Shown here: positions 19,852-29,217 of the stretch, in pieces
Numbering within the stretch: the first letter of the stretch is position 1
How the letters are laid out: every line of letters starts with the position of its first letter
Source of the DNA: an uncultured Aquimarina sp.
GTDB lineage: Bacteria > Bacteroidota > Bacteroidia > Flavobacteriales > Flavobacteriaceae
DNA length: 64,000 nt
Assembly (NCBI GenBank): GCA_947498935.1
Contig: CANMMM010000010.1
Span: forward strand, 82,426 to 146,425
Reading direction: 5' to 3'
The notes under the pieces: generated by a model
What the model was told of the DNA's origin: nothing
What the model saw: the letters and a program-made list of their open reading frames with translations, nothing else
Database searches by the model: none
Made by a program: the position numbers and the translations under genes

Positions 19852-19891
19852 AATGTTATTAAAATTCTAGTCCTATGTTATTGAAATGTTA
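19852..19891 (-). promoter_or_regulatory. Putative Pho-box-like array, four units, 11-nt period
   Basis: Minus strand: TAACATT-tcaa-TAACATA-ggac-TAGAATT-ttaa-TAACATT, then 8 nt, then TTATAAG. Confidence 0.65.
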
Positions 19892-20255
19892 TCTTTTTAA
19901 TCCACCAAACCCCCTGTATCGATTCAAAAAACAAACCAAGTATAACATAAAAAACACCTGTATTGGATTTTTTCTTTTTTGCCCCCTCCTCTTCTTTACA
20001 CTGCCCCTCACTATTAATTCCCTCCCCACAAACTCTCCTACCCACTCCCTAACACTTATACACAGCTTATTACAACCCAACTTCTAAAAAAACAAAGAAA
20101 CTAAACCCACTTTAACATTTTTTTAAATTCGCACTCATACACAGTTGTAATCCGGCTCTAACAAACAACAAATAACTATAAACCATACAGTTACCCCCAC
20201 AACAACACAACGCTTTACTTACGTAAAAACCTCAATTTCAATAAATTGAAACCTC

Positions 20256-20273
20256 AATGTTAATTCAATGTTA
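20256..20273. promoter_or_regulatory. Putative Pho-box-like direct repeat
   Basis: AATGTTA-attc-AATGTTA, an exact 7-mer pair at 11-nt spacing; 8 nt upstream of a TTG...TACATTTG promoter. Confidence 0.55.
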
Positions 20274-20281
20274 CCAAAAAG

Positions 20282-20312
20282 TTGCTTAAGAGTAAAATTA
20301 ATGTTACATTTG
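20282..20312 (+). promoter_or_regulatory. Bacteroidetes-type promoter TTG-N20-TACATTTG
   Basis: Matches TTG-N~19-TAnnTTTG; 42 nt upstream of the CDS at 20354. Confidence 0.7.
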
Positions 20313-20353
20313 TAATGTAATTATTAATAACACCCCAATAAAAATATATACAT

Positions 20354-20710
20354 ATGAAGACGATTTTAATGATAGCCGCTGTTCTTTTTTCGGGAATTAT
20401 GATGGCACAGGAAGCTAAACCTACCTTTGAGAAAGAAGGAAATACTATAAAAGGGACTTTTTTTCATGATAATGGAACTGTAAGTCAACAAGGATTTTAT
20501 AATAAAAAAGGAAAGCTTCATGGCGAATGGAAATCATATGACACTACAGGAAAGAAAATAGCTATGGGTCAGTATGAAAATGGACAAAAAACTGGAAAGT
20601 GGTTTTTCTGGGAAGGTGAAAAACTTTCTGAAGTAAACTATACCAACAATACGATTGCATCCGTAACTACTTGGTCTAATAAAAATGATGTTGTAATGAA
20701 CTTACAATAA
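20354..20710 (+). CDS. Small secreted MORN/YwqK-like repeat protein
   Basis: Signal peptide; GTFFHDNGTVSQQGFYNKKGKLHGEWKSYDTTGKKIAMGQYENGQKTGKWFFW repeats. Confidence 0.75.
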   Translation: MKTILMIAAVLFSGIMMAQEAKPTFEKEGNTIKGTFFHDNGTVSQQGFYNKKGKLHGEWKSYDTTGKKIAMGQYENGQKTGKWFFWEGEKLSEVNYTNNTIASVTTWSNKNDVVMNLQ

Positions 20711-20722
20711 ACAGTATACTCA

Positions 20723-20783
20723 GAAGTGGTTTACACTCTTTTCAATTAATTTGTTATAAGGTTGAAAAAGTATAAACCACTTC
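20723..20783. repeat. Short (61 nt) copy of the GAAGTGG inverted-repeat family
   Basis: GAAGTGGTTTACACTcTTTTCAA...TTGAAAAAGTATAAACCACTTC. Confidence 0.65.
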
Positions 20784-20802
20784 AATGAACTATCAATACT
20801 AT

Positions 20803-20832
20803 AAAGTGCTTATTATCAAATAAGCACTTTTT
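20803..20832. terminator. Intrinsic terminator
   Basis: AAAGTGCTTATT-atca-AATAAGCACTTTTTTT. Confidence 0.8.
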
Positions 20833-20883
20833 TTATGGAATTAGCTTATCCTACTGTACTATCTTGGCCAGTATTGTTGATTT

Positions 20884-20974
20884 GCGTTAGGGATTGCAGT
20901 GGAAATCCCACAGCCCCGACCATAGGAGGGGCGAGGAATTGTAGCGGAAAGCCCGACCCTTGTGGTAACGCCCT
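20884..20974 (-). repeat. GCGTTAGGGAT/AACGCCC structured element, copy 3 (alternative core)
   Basis: gcgttagggattgcagtggaaatcccacagccccgaccataggaggggcgaggaattgtagcggaaagcccgacccttgtggtaacgccct. Confidence 0.9.
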
Positions 20975-21075
20975 AAACTAACAGAGTAATATTACACAAT
21001 TTCATAAAAAATTGCAGTTCGTATTCCTTTTTCTAGAAAATTAACACCCTCCTTTTTTAACAATATACGTATTTG

Positions 21076-21114
21076 TAACACTCCCATAACACCCGAAAAC
21101 ATTTATTTAACATT
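21076..21114 (+). promoter_or_regulatory. Putative distal Pho-box-like cluster
   Basis: TAACACT-ccca-TAACACC (21076/21087) and AAACATT-tatt-TAACATT (21097/21108), each pair at 11-nt spacing. Confidence 0.5.
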
Positions 21115-21223
21115 GGTTTTATCCGCACACAAACTACTTAAAAACCCCTGTTAAAAAAGAACTTAAGCACTAAATAACCTATCACTGATCAACAATCAAC
21201 CCTGCAAAAAGTCTTAATTTTAT

Positions 21224-21300
21224 TAACATTTAAGTAACATTATCATCATCCTTTTTTAATTCGTAAATAACACACAGGTAACAATTGCTGTCGTTATTTG
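21224..21300 (+). promoter_or_regulatory. Putative proximal Pho-box-like array plus -7 element for the TonB receptor
   Basis: In-phase 11-nt units at 21224 TAACATT, 21235 TAACATT, 21246 TCATCCT, 21257 TAATTCG, 21268 TAACACA, 21279 TAACAAT, then 8 nt, then TTATTTG (21294-21300). Confidence 0.65.
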
Positions 21301-21322
21301 CACCGAATTTAGAACACGTTAC

Positions 21323-24124
21323 ATGAAAAAAATTTTGATTTTCTGTGCACTTCTTGTTGTTGGAATTACAAGTGCACAAGAAACGGGTACTGTTACAGGT
21401 ACATTAGTAGACAAAGAGGCAGGTGATCAACCACTTCCCTTTGCGAATGTATTAATTAAAGGAACCTCTAAAGGTACCACTACAGATTTCGATGGTATAT
21501 ACACTATAGAAAACATCCCTTCTGGAACGTATACTATAGAATTTAGTTTCGTCGGGTATGAATCACTTGAAAAAGAGGTTGTAATCATTGCTGACGAAAC
21601 GATTACAGTGAATGCTGCTATTGGTGCTAGTGCTGCTGCGTTAGACGAAGTAATCATTAAAACCACTGTTAAGAAAGAGTCTGAAGCTGCTATCTTATTA
21701 GAGCAAAAAAATGCAGTAAACATTCAACAAAAAATTGGTGCACAAGAACTCTCCAAAAAAGGGGTTAGTGATGTAGCGACTGGTTTAACAAAAGCAACTG
21801 GGATCTCTAAACAGAGTGATAAGTTATACGTACGAGGCTTAGGAGACCGCTATAATACTGCATACCTAAATGGATTACCCATCCCTTCTTTAAATCCTAA
21901 ATTAAAATTAATTGACCTTGGGATCTTCCCTACTGATATTGTAGAGAACCTAGGGATATACAAAACATATGCTCCTGATATTTATGGAGATTTTGCGGGA
22001 GCTAGTGTAAATATCGATACCAAGGATCGTCCTGGAAAAGGATTTCTTAAAATTGGTTTTAAATCAGGGATCAATACCAATGCTGTAGGTAACAAATTCT
22101 ATTTATTAGATGGTGGCCGATATGACCAATGGGGATTAGATGATGGGTCTAGAAGAGTCCCTATTTTCTTAGATATTCCTGAATACAATTACCGTAGTAC
22201 TGATATTGACTATTTTCCTTTTGACACTTCCTTTAACCCAAGAGAACGATTCAATGCTCCTGATGGTGGGTTTAGCATTTCGGGCGGAAAAAGTATCCAA
22301 CTAGGAGAAAATACTTCACAAAAATTAGATGTATTGGTATCTGCTTCTTTTGATCAAGGGCACCAAACTGCCTTAGGTGGTAGTGAAGCTTCTTTTAACG
22401 CACAAGGAGGAACTATTTTTAATCTTCCTGACGCTAGCAGGTATCGATACAAAACCAATACGACGCTACTAGGAAGTTTAGGATATCGCTGGAATAGTGA
22501 TAACAAGATTTTAGCGACATCATTATTTGTGAATGATACACAAGACGAATTGAGAGAAATGATTGGTATCGGTTCTGAAGCAGTAGATACTAGAATCTTC
22601 ATTAGAAGAGGAACCTATCAGCAAAACAGCTTATTCACTCAGCAATTAACCGGAGAACACAGATTTAACGAAGGTGTATACAAAGTATCTTGGGGATTGG
22701 CTTATAACAGAGCAGAAGGACTCATCCCAGACAGAAGGCAGTTATTTTTTACAGAAACAGCGCCTGGTAGATTGATATTAGGAGATAGAACAAGTCCTGA
22801 CTTCGCAAACAATCAGCGCTTCTACCAAGAACTGATTGAAAATGATTATTCCGGAAGAGTGGATTTTGACTATAACTTTGGAATCGACGAGGATGATAAC
22901 TTTAAACATAAACTAACGGTTGGAATTGCTGAACGTTTCAAAGAAAGAGAATTTGAAGCCAATCAATTAAACTACAATCTAAACAACTTTGTAAACACCC
23001 CTGTAGCGTTTGACAACCCAGACGCGCTTATCAACGAGGCTAATTTTAGCAACGGAACCTATCTCGTACTAGAAAACTTAAATAATACGCGTATTTATGA
23101 GGCTGACCTACATACATTAGCTGCCTATGCAAATCTACAATACCAATTTTCAGATAAACTGATATTTAATGGAGGGCTACGCGCAGAATTATTCGAACAA
23201 AATATCTTCTACAGAGAGATTCAAGACTTAGAAACAGCTCCTTTTAGACAAAGAACTATAGAGGAAACATTTCTACTACCCAGTATCAGTCTAAAATATG
23301 AGTTAAACGAGCAATCCAATTTACGTTTTGCTGCTAGTAAAACAGTAACCGTTCCAAAATTTACAGAAATTGCACCTTTCTTAGAGGAAGATATAACAGA
23401 GGTAACTTTAGGAAACCCTATTGTCACGAATTCAGACAACTATAATGTAGATGTAAAATGGGAACATTTCCCTGAACAAGCTGGTGAGTTGATCACTGCT
23501 ACACTTTTTGCAAAATATATAGAAAACCCTATAGAAAAATTGTTTGTATCCTCTGCTGCTAACGTGAATACATTTATCAACTCCGACAATGCTACTGTTT
23601 TAGGAGTAGAAGTAGAATACAAAAAGAATCTTGGTAACCTTTTTAAGGTAGAGGAAACTACTTGGAACAACCTCAACTTTGGTATCAATGCTACACTGAT
23701 GCACTCCGAAGTGACGATCGATCCTAATATCGTGACTTTTAACGGATCTAGTATTGCCCCAACCAACTTAAAAAGAAGACTGCAGGGAGCTTCTCCGTTT
23801 TTGATCAATACAGATCTTAGTTATGCCAAAGAAATAGCAGCACACTCGCTCATCGCTACGGTAGACTTTAACATCTTTGGAGACCGTATTTATGCTGCTG
23901 GAGGAATTGGCGCAGGAGATATTTTTGAAGATGGATATGGTACCCTCAACTTTAATGTTAAAGATCAGATAGGAGACCATTTCGAAATCAGCTTTAAAGC
24001 CAAAAACCTACTAAATCCATCTGTGCGTAGATATCAAGATCAAGAAGATTTAGATAGAGAATTTACTACCTATAACTATGATAATGGTATCAATATCAGC
24101 TTAGGTATTACCTACAAATTATAA
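21323..24124 (+). CDS. TonB-dependent receptor with N-terminal carboxypeptidase-like domain (pair 1)
   Basis: GTVTGTLVDKEAGDQPLPFANVLIKGT...DFDGIYTIENIPSGTYTIEFSFVGYE; plug RGLGDRYNTAYLNGLPIPS; C-terminal barrel. Confidence 0.93.
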   Translation: MKKILIFCALLVVGITSAQETGTVTGTLVDKEAGDQPLPFANVLIKGTSKGTTTDFDGIYTIENIPSGTYTIEFSFVGYESLEKEVVIIADETITVNAAIGASAAALDEVIIKTTVKKESEAAILLEQKNAVNIQQKIGAQELSKKGVSDVATGLTKATGISKQSDKLYVRGLGDRYNTAYLNGLPIPSLNPKLKLIDLGIFPTDIVENLGIYKTYAPDIYGDFAGASVNIDTKDRPGKGFLKIGFKSGINTNAVGNKFYLLDGGRYDQWGLDDGSRRVPIFLDIPEYNYRSTDIDYFPFDTSFNPRERFNAPDGGFSISGGKSIQLGENTSQKLDVLVSASFDQGHQTALGGSEASFNAQGGTIFNLPDASRYRYKTNTTLLGSLGYRWNSDNKILATSLFVNDTQDELREMIGIGSEAVDTRIFIRRGTYQQNSLFTQQLTGEHRFNEGVYKVSWGLAYNRAEGLIPDRRQLFFTETAPGRLILGDRTSPDFANNQRFYQELIENDYSGRVDFDYNFGIDEDDNFKHKLTVGIAERFKEREFEANQLNYNLNNFVNTPVAFDNPDALINEANFSNGTYLVLENLNNTRIYEADLHTLAAYANLQYQFSDKLIFNGGLRAELFEQNIFYREIQDLETAPFRQRTIEETFLLPSISLKYELNEQSNLRFAASKTVTVPKFTEIAPFLEEDITEVTLGNPIVTNSDNYNVDVKWEHFPEQAGELITATLFAKYIENPIEKLFVSSAANVNTFINSDNATVLGVEVEYKKNLGNLFKVEETTWNNLNFGINATLMHSEVTIDPNIVTFNGSSIAPTNLKRRLQGASPFLINTDLSYAKEIAAHSLIATVDFNIFGDRIYAAGGIGAGDIFEDGYGTLNFNVKDQIGDHFEISFKAKNLLNPSVRRYQDQEDLDREFTTYNYDNGINISLGITYKL

Positions 24125-24160
24125 TGACAAAAGAAACAGCGAACACAATTTTATATACAA

Positions 24161-25459
24161 ATGAAAACTAGAAATTTAATTACAGGAATCTTATGTAGTG
24201 CATCTATCTTATTTAGTGCATGTACAATACAAGAAGATAATATTGGAGATATTATTATCAACCAAGGAGGGAATACTGCTAATGAAACAGTAGTATTGCA
24301 AGGAGAGATTACAGAAAATACAACACTGGTAGCTTCTAAAGTATATGAGTTACAAGGAGGGGTTTCTGTAAAAGAAGGTGCTGTATTAACTATCGAAGCA
24401 GGTACTAGAATTATTGCTGGCGATGTAGGAGGAGTATTCTCGTACTTAGCCATCGAACAAGGAGCTAAAATAATGGCAGAAGGTACTGCTAGCCAACCTA
24501 TCGTATTTACCTCTAGCAAAGCTACTCCTAATCCAGGAGACTGGGGAGGATTATTAATCGCTGGTAGAGCTCCTATAAACAGACCCGGTTCTGTAGCGAC
24601 TACAGAAGTAGCTAGCCTTACCTATGGAGGGGAAAATCCAGCAGACAATTCTGGTATCGTAAGATATGTACGTTTAGAATACACTGGTGGAAAAATCAAC
24701 GCTGATGCAGAATATAACGGACTTTCTCTATACGGAGTAGGTAGTGGAACTACCTTAGAATTCATCCAAGCATTTAATGGAAATGATGATGGTATCGAGT
24801 TTTTTGGAGGTACTGCGAATCTAAAGTATGGTGTTGTTACTGGTGCTGGTGATGACTCTTTTGACTGGACTGATGGCTGGAATGGAAATGGACAGTTCTG
24901 GATTGCACAACAAACCACTAATGCTGGAGACAGAGGAATCGAAGCAGACAATCTAAAGTCTAACAATGCGGCTGCACCATTTTCTAACCCTACACTAGCT
25001 AACATCACATTAATAGGTGCAGATGATGGTGATGGAAAAAACAAAGGAATCTTATTAAGAAGAGGAACTAAGCTAACGCTACACAATGCTATTGTAAAAG
25101 GATTCCCAAGCAAAGGGGTAGAATTAAACGATGCGCAAACATTTACAAACCTAAATGCCAATGAAATCGTTATTAACAACTCTATCATCCAAAATGAGAA
25201 CGCATTTGATGTTAGTAGCGGTACTGCTACAGTAGACCTATCAGATTTTAGTGCTTTCTATAACTATACAACTGGTGGAACTGAAATCCCTGATGCATTC
25301 GAAATCAATGGTATCGTAGGAACCTATAGCTACACAGCTGCTGCTGACGGGGTAGATAACTTCGATCCATCTACCTTAGGAGCATTCTTTACGGCTGCTA
25401 ACTATGCTGGAGCATTACAAAAAGACGATACTTGGACTAATGGTTGGACTCGTTTATAA
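24161..25459 (+). CDS. Beta-helix-like lipoprotein paired with a TonB receptor (pair 1)
   Basis: Lipobox LFSACT; VKEGAVLTIEAGTRIIAGD, DWGGLLIAGRAPIN, GIEFFGGTANLKYG repeats. Confidence 0.8.
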   Translation: MKTRNLITGILCSASILFSACTIQEDNIGDIIINQGGNTANETVVLQGEITENTTLVASKVYELQGGVSVKEGAVLTIEAGTRIIAGDVGGVFSYLAIEQGAKIMAEGTASQPIVFTSSKATPNPGDWGGLLIAGRAPINRPGSVATTEVASLTYGGENPADNSGIVRYVRLEYTGGKINADAEYNGLSLYGVGSGTTLEFIQAFNGNDDGIEFFGGTANLKYGVVTGAGDDSFDWTDGWNGNGQFWIAQQTTNAGDRGIEADNLKSNNAAAPFSNPTLANITLIGADDGDGKNKGILLRRGTKLTLHNAIVKGFPSKGVELNDAQTFTNLNANEIVINNSIIQNENAFDVSSGTATVDLSDFSAFYNYTTGGTEIPDAFEINGIVGTYSYTAAADGVDNFDPSTLGAFFTAANYAGALQKDDTWTNGWTRL

Positions 25460-25484
25460 TCGAACCCACCTCCCATAATATGCA

Positions 25485-25522
25485 AAAAAGCACCTTGGCA
25501 TGTCTGCCAAGGTGTTTTTTTT
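25485..25522 (+). terminator. Intrinsic terminator of receptor/lipoprotein pair 1
   Basis: CACCTTGGCA-tgtc-TGCCAAGGTG followed by TTTTTTTT. Confidence 0.88.
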
Positions 25523-25819
25523 ATACCACCCATAAAAGTCGTAACCAATAACCATAGTTACAAACCTCAACCAGTACCATGACTCCTAGTTAACTTTGAG
25601 ATAATATCCACTGCTAGTATTATGAAAATAATAGGACACTAAAAATGACGTCAAAAACAATTCCAAACACAACCACAAGACAAACAATACATTACACATA
25701 CTTTATTAAAACTACCTTAAAAAAACACGCATACTAGACCGATTTTAAATCACATTTATTTAATCCAAGAATAACACTGACATAAAGAAAATTATCCCAA
25801 AACCTTTGTTATTTGTATT

Positions 25820-25957
25820 CGAATTTATAGACGATACCACATACACTTTTGCACTACTAAAAAAGTAGTACCATATAACGATACGTGTTCGTAGAAGACT
25901 GAAAAATCATTAATATCCAACAACATTAATGCCCCTTTTCGGTCTTCTCTTTTTTTA
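25820..25957 (+). ncRNA. Candidate small RNA between the two TonB-receptor pairs
   Basis: Preceded by TTATTTG (25809-25815) with flanking sequence like both receptor promoters; hairpin ACTACT-aaaaa-AGTAGT; terminator-like stem GAAGACTGAAAA...CATTAAT/ATTAATG...TTTTCGGTCTTC + TCTTTTTTT; no CDS. Confidence 0.45.
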
Positions 25958-26419
25958 GAGCACTTCATCCTTTTTACAATTACGGATCAACACGGCTAAT
26001 TTGCACAATGGCACATCTACTTACTACTCTAATTCCCTTATCACTTACAACAAATCTTTGCAAAAAAACGATAAAAAACTCCTAAAAAAACATAAAATCA
26101 TAGATGTATCACTAACTTAAATTATCCGAATGTTAAGCCACTAACGATCATCTTCTTGGATTTAACTTCTACTTAAAAAACTCATAACATTAGTATTTCC
26201 ATACCCTATACATCTATCTGTAATTCCATAGCATTCAAAAACCAAAAACCCCCTATATAACAATACCTTACCTAAAAAAATTCTACTACTTAAGAGACTT
26301 CTTACTAAAAAAAAACAACACCACCTTCCATTACAATCCCATAAAAAAAGCATAATAATAGGGTAATTCATTCTACTGTAAAACCGTATTTATTTGTACC
26401 AGAATTTTACGAATACGAA

Positions 26420-29185
26420 ATGAAAAAATTATTGATTGCAGTTGCACTACTTATTCTTGGAGTAGGATATGCACAAGACACCGGAACTATAGCCGGAAGA
26501 CTCTCAGACAAAGAGAGTGGAAACCAACCCCTTCCCTTTGCCAATATTGTAATAGTAGGAACTACTTTAGGAACTTCCTCCGATTTCGATGGTAACTATG
26601 AAATCCCCAATGTCCCTGTAGGAACCTATACCTTAGAGTTTAGTTTTACAGGGTATCAAAATTTACGGATCCCTGATGTGGTAGTAGCTCCAGACAAAGT
26701 TACTGTCATTGATGCTGCCATAGGTGCCACTGCTGCTACTTTAGATGAGGTAATTATCAAAGTACAAACAAGTAAAGAACGTGAGGAAGCATTACTACTT
26801 GCTCAAAAAAATGCTATAGAAATCAAACAAGCTATTGGAGCTGAAGAACTTTCTAGAAAAGGTATTAGTAATGCCGAACAAGCAGTTACTAAAGCATCAG
26901 GTATTACAAAAGTAGCTTCAAGAGGTATATTTGTTCGCGGATTAGATGAAAGGTATAATTATTTAACTATAAACAATTTACCTACATCTCCTGTTAATTG
27001 GGAAACAAAAACTCCTTCTTTAGATCTTTTTGATTCTTCAATTATTCAAAATATTGATATAAACAAAATATTCTACTCTTCTTTATATGGAGATTTCGCG
27101 GGAGCTACTATAAATGTTAACACAAAAGCTATTCCTACAAAATCTTACACAAAGATTAGTATGGGTGCTGGTATTAATTTACAATCGGCAGACAATATTT
27201 TTAAAACAGATAAAGAAAATGGAAATTTACATTATTTTGGATTTGGCGGAGCAGATTCTAGAAGAATACCTAATGCATTAAGTAATGAAAATATTAACTC
27301 TCCTGAAGTTTACAATGCATCTGGTCAAAGTGCAGTAAATGCATTTGAAGCAGACTGGAACACTGAAACTATAGACACACCTATCTCTTTTAGCACTACA
27401 ATTGAAAATGCAGGGTTTTTACAGAAAAATGATAAACGAAGAACTGCTTACTTCATTAGCGCTAACTATGGCAACTCTTTCAATTCTAAAATAGGAGAAA
27501 GCTTCTTAAGAAATCCAAGCGGTGCGCTTATCAGAAGAATTAATAGAGCTAATAGCTTTGATTTTCAAACAAATTCTAGTTTGTTATTATCTGCTTTCGA
27601 TAAAAGTGAAAAAAATTCAATTGCATTAAACTATTTATTTTTGAAAACAACTTCAAATAATGTTAATGATAATTTTGGAAGATATAGTGAAGTTGCTGCT
27701 AATTTACAAGGTATAGATGCTAAATACCAACAAACTACACTAAATCAACTACAAGTGGTAGGTAAATATAAATTTTCGTCTAGTAATCTAAATTATGGGG
27801 CTACTTACGGCAATTCAAATTTTGCACAACCTGATAATTCAGTAATCACACTAGAGGAAATAGAATCTGACGACTTGGTTTTTTCTGTAAATTCTGGACG
27901 GCTTTACAAATATTACTTAGATAATGAAAGTAATAATTTTGCCGCAACACTTTCTTATGATCTAAACTTTATTACAGCTAAAAGTGAAAATGAAAACACT
28001 TTTAAAATTGGAGCAGATTATAATTCAGAAAATCTTGATATTTTTAATAGGTTTATTTTAGTAAATACTAACGTTGGGCAATCAATTATAGATATAAATG
28101 ATATAGATAATTCTATAGATAATTTATTCATTAATGGGATCGCAAGTTATAATGAATTAGTAGATACTAGATTTCTTGATGTAACTACAGATATAATTGC
28201 TGGTTATTCAAATTACAATCATAATTTTAGTGATAATTTTAGTTTTCAATTAGGAGTTAGAGTAGAAAATTTTACCAGAACAGTAGGTGAAGAATCTCAA
28301 TCTACACCAGAATTTAGATTTGATGAATTATTTATTCTACCAAGCTTTAATTTACGGTATATCATTAATAACAAATCTAATTTAAGATTGGCTGGTAGTA
28401 AAACATATACTAGACCAAAAAACATTGAAATTGCAAGTATTACAAGGCAAAATTCTATTGGGGATTTAATTACTGGAAACCCTAATTTAAAAAATTCAGA
28501 CAACTTCAACTTAGACTTAAAATATGAAGTTTTTCCGAATAGTAAAAGTGTTTTCAGTGTAAATTTATTTGGTAAATATATCGACAAACCAATAGAAAGA
28601 TTGGTTGCGGATAATGAATCTTTTATACAAACAGTTTTTAGAAATACCGACGAAGCAATTGTATATGGTGCTGAATTTGAAATAAGAACACCACTTGGAT
28701 TTATACTCCGAAGTGACAAACTTAATAACATAATACTTGGCTCTAATATAACACTAATGAGTTCTGAGAGTAATATATCATCGAAATTACAAAATCAACT
28801 AAATTTAACTAATAGTAGTAGAAGATTACAAGGAGCCTCTGATTTTTTATTAAATGCAGATATAACATATAACGCTGATTTCAATGATAAACTGAAAAGT
28901 GAATTCACAATTGTGTTTAATACTTTTAGTGAAAGGATTAGTGCCGTGGGATCTGGTGCTTCAACTGTTACCTATGATGATGAATTTGAAAAGCCTTTTA
29001 ATAATCTTTCATTTTTATGGAAAAACAAAATCAATGAAAAACTAGGCATTAATCTAAAAGTAAATAATATACTAGATGACACTTATGAAAGAGTGATTAA
29101 ATCTAACATAGGGTCTGAAGATGTAAGTAATATAAAGTATACTATTGGGAGATCAATTTCTCTATCTGCCAGCTATAAATTCTAA
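26420..29185 (+). CDS. TonB-dependent receptor with N-terminal carboxypeptidase-like domain (pair 2)
   Basis: GTIAGRLSDKESGNQPLPFANIVIVGTTLGTSSDFDGNYEIPNVPVGTYTLEFSFTGYQ; paralogous to 21323-24124. Confidence 0.93.
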   Translation: MKKLLIAVALLILGVGYAQDTGTIAGRLSDKESGNQPLPFANIVIVGTTLGTSSDFDGNYEIPNVPVGTYTLEFSFTGYQNLRIPDVVVAPDKVTVIDAAIGATAATLDEVIIKVQTSKEREEALLLAQKNAIEIKQAIGAEELSRKGISNAEQAVTKASGITKVASRGIFVRGLDERYNYLTINNLPTSPVNWETKTPSLDLFDSSIIQNIDINKIFYSSLYGDFAGATINVNTKAIPTKSYTKISMGAGINLQSADNIFKTDKENGNLHYFGFGGADSRRIPNALSNENINSPEVYNASGQSAVNAFEADWNTETIDTPISFSTTIENAGFLQKNDKRRTAYFISANYGNSFNSKIGESFLRNPSGALIRRINRANSFDFQTNSSLLLSAFDKSEKNSIALNYLFLKTTSNNVNDNFGRYSEVAANLQGIDAKYQQTTLNQLQVVGKYKFSSSNLNYGATYGNSNFAQPDNSVITLEEIESDDLVFSVNSGRLYKYYLDNESNNFAATLSYDLNFITAKSENENTFKIGADYNSENLDIFNRFILVNTNVGQSIIDINDIDNSIDNLFINGIASYNELVDTRFLDVTTDIIAGYSNYNHNFSDNFSFQLGVRVENFTRTVGEESQSTPEFRFDELFILPSFNLRYIINNKSNLRLAGSKTYTRPKNIEIASITRQNSIGDLITGNPNLKNSDNFNLDLKYEVFPNSKSVFSVNLFGKYIDKPIERLVADNESFIQTVFRNTDEAIVYGAEFEIRTPLGFILRSDKLNNIILGSNITLMSSESNISSKLQNQLNLTNSSRRLQGASDFLLNADITYNADFNDKLKSEFTIVFNTFSERISAVGSGASTVTYDDEFEKPFNNLSFLWKNKINEKLGINLKVNNILDDTYERVIKSNIGSEDVSNIKYTIGRSISLSASYKF

Positions 29186-29217
29186 AATAACCAACATAAT
29201 ATTTTTATAAATTAAAC

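Noticed and set aside
24622-25188. 188-aa minus-strand ORF
   Set aside because: Antisense shadow of the beta-helix lipoprotein gene; no recognisable domain, low-complexity composition
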